Below are positions 63,601 to 64,000 of a DNA stretch of 64,000 bases, one piece after another. The first letter of the stretch is position 1; every line of letters starts with the position of its first letter. Position numbers and translations under genes: made by a program. Under the pieces are notes generated by a model. The model ran no database searches and was not told the origin of the DNA. It saw only the letters and a program-made list of their open reading frames with translations. This DNA is from Gerris lacustris (taxonomy: Eukaryota > Arthropoda > Insecta > Hemiptera > Gerridae): the NCBI GenBank assembly GCA_951217055.1, contig OX578286.1, forward strand, positions 8,658,033 to 8,722,032, in the 5' to 3' direction.

Positions 63601-64000
63601 TATTTATTTTTTTTTTAAATTACATTTTACATTATAATTATAATGAATAGTATTTAAATAATACATAAATGTACATGTATTATTGATTGTGAACTATTTA
63701 CTTTATTTATTGTTATGCGAAGAAAAATACAAACAAAATAATTTGTTTTTTTACAGCTTCTTACAATTTCCCTCATTTAAAACTTGTTTTCTGCAATCCC
63801 AACTAGAAACCGTTAAGTCGTAAGTTTTACTGTATGTACTTCGGTTTTGCTAAAATTAAAAGTGACATCTGCTCGAGCATATATGAATCAAGGATGAGAT
63901 CATAGGTTCAGTACTATGTTTTAGCAATTTGATTTCATGGCTCGATTACACCATATTTGCTTTGTGCGGTACACATTTGGTGTGTGGAGTGGCTCAACTT
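63601..64000. other. SF3B3 intron 10, no gene seen
   Basis: AT-rich sequence to the window end; the next exon lies to the right. Confidence 0.5.

Overview
The window is AT-rich eukaryotic DNA with long introns and a dense load of small DNA transposons. Two protein-coding genes are interrupted by spliceosomal introns with GT-AG borders. The protein sequences, the repeat families and the intron sizes suggest an arthropod, probably an insect. I cannot name the species.

Left part (1-18.9 kb): a minus-strand gene for a short-chain dehydrogenase/reductase, closest in my memory to 15-hydroxyprostaglandin dehydrogenase. Three exons are visible (18836-18928, 13300-13420, 3505-3611). The reading phases agree and the gene runs off the left edge before its catalytic Ser/Tyr/Lys part. 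Its introns hold deletion derivatives of a DD41D mariner, a Transib-like element with the heptamer CACAGTG at its ends, hAT elements nested in each other, 3-bp-TSD MITEs, a large foldback carrying tRNA-like sequences, and several tandem arrays.

Middle (18.9-27.1 kb): about 8 kb between the divergent genes. It is filled with old interspersed repeats, a 5S-rRNA-like fragment and a broken mariner transposase.

Right part (27.1-64 kb): the plus-strand gene for splicing factor 3B subunit 3 (SF3B3/SAP130). It has a GC-rich promoter, a non-coding first exon and nine coding exons, giving residues 1-518 of roughly 1,200. The gene continues past the right edge.

The most interesting content is inside the SF3B3 introns. 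I find about 14 box H/ACA snoRNA candidates in seven families, four of them multi-copy (5+2+2+2 copies), and three box C/D snoRNA candidates, one resembling U24/SNORD24. Compensatory changes between copies support the H/ACA structures. The gene therefore appears to be a large snoRNA host whose guides have multiplied inside one transcript. Between the guides lie three 720-bp hAT-like MITEs with 5-bp TSDs, a 922-bp unit triplicated in tandem, a TTAA-type MITE in two copies, pogo-like and Harbinger-like MITEs, and several minisatellites.
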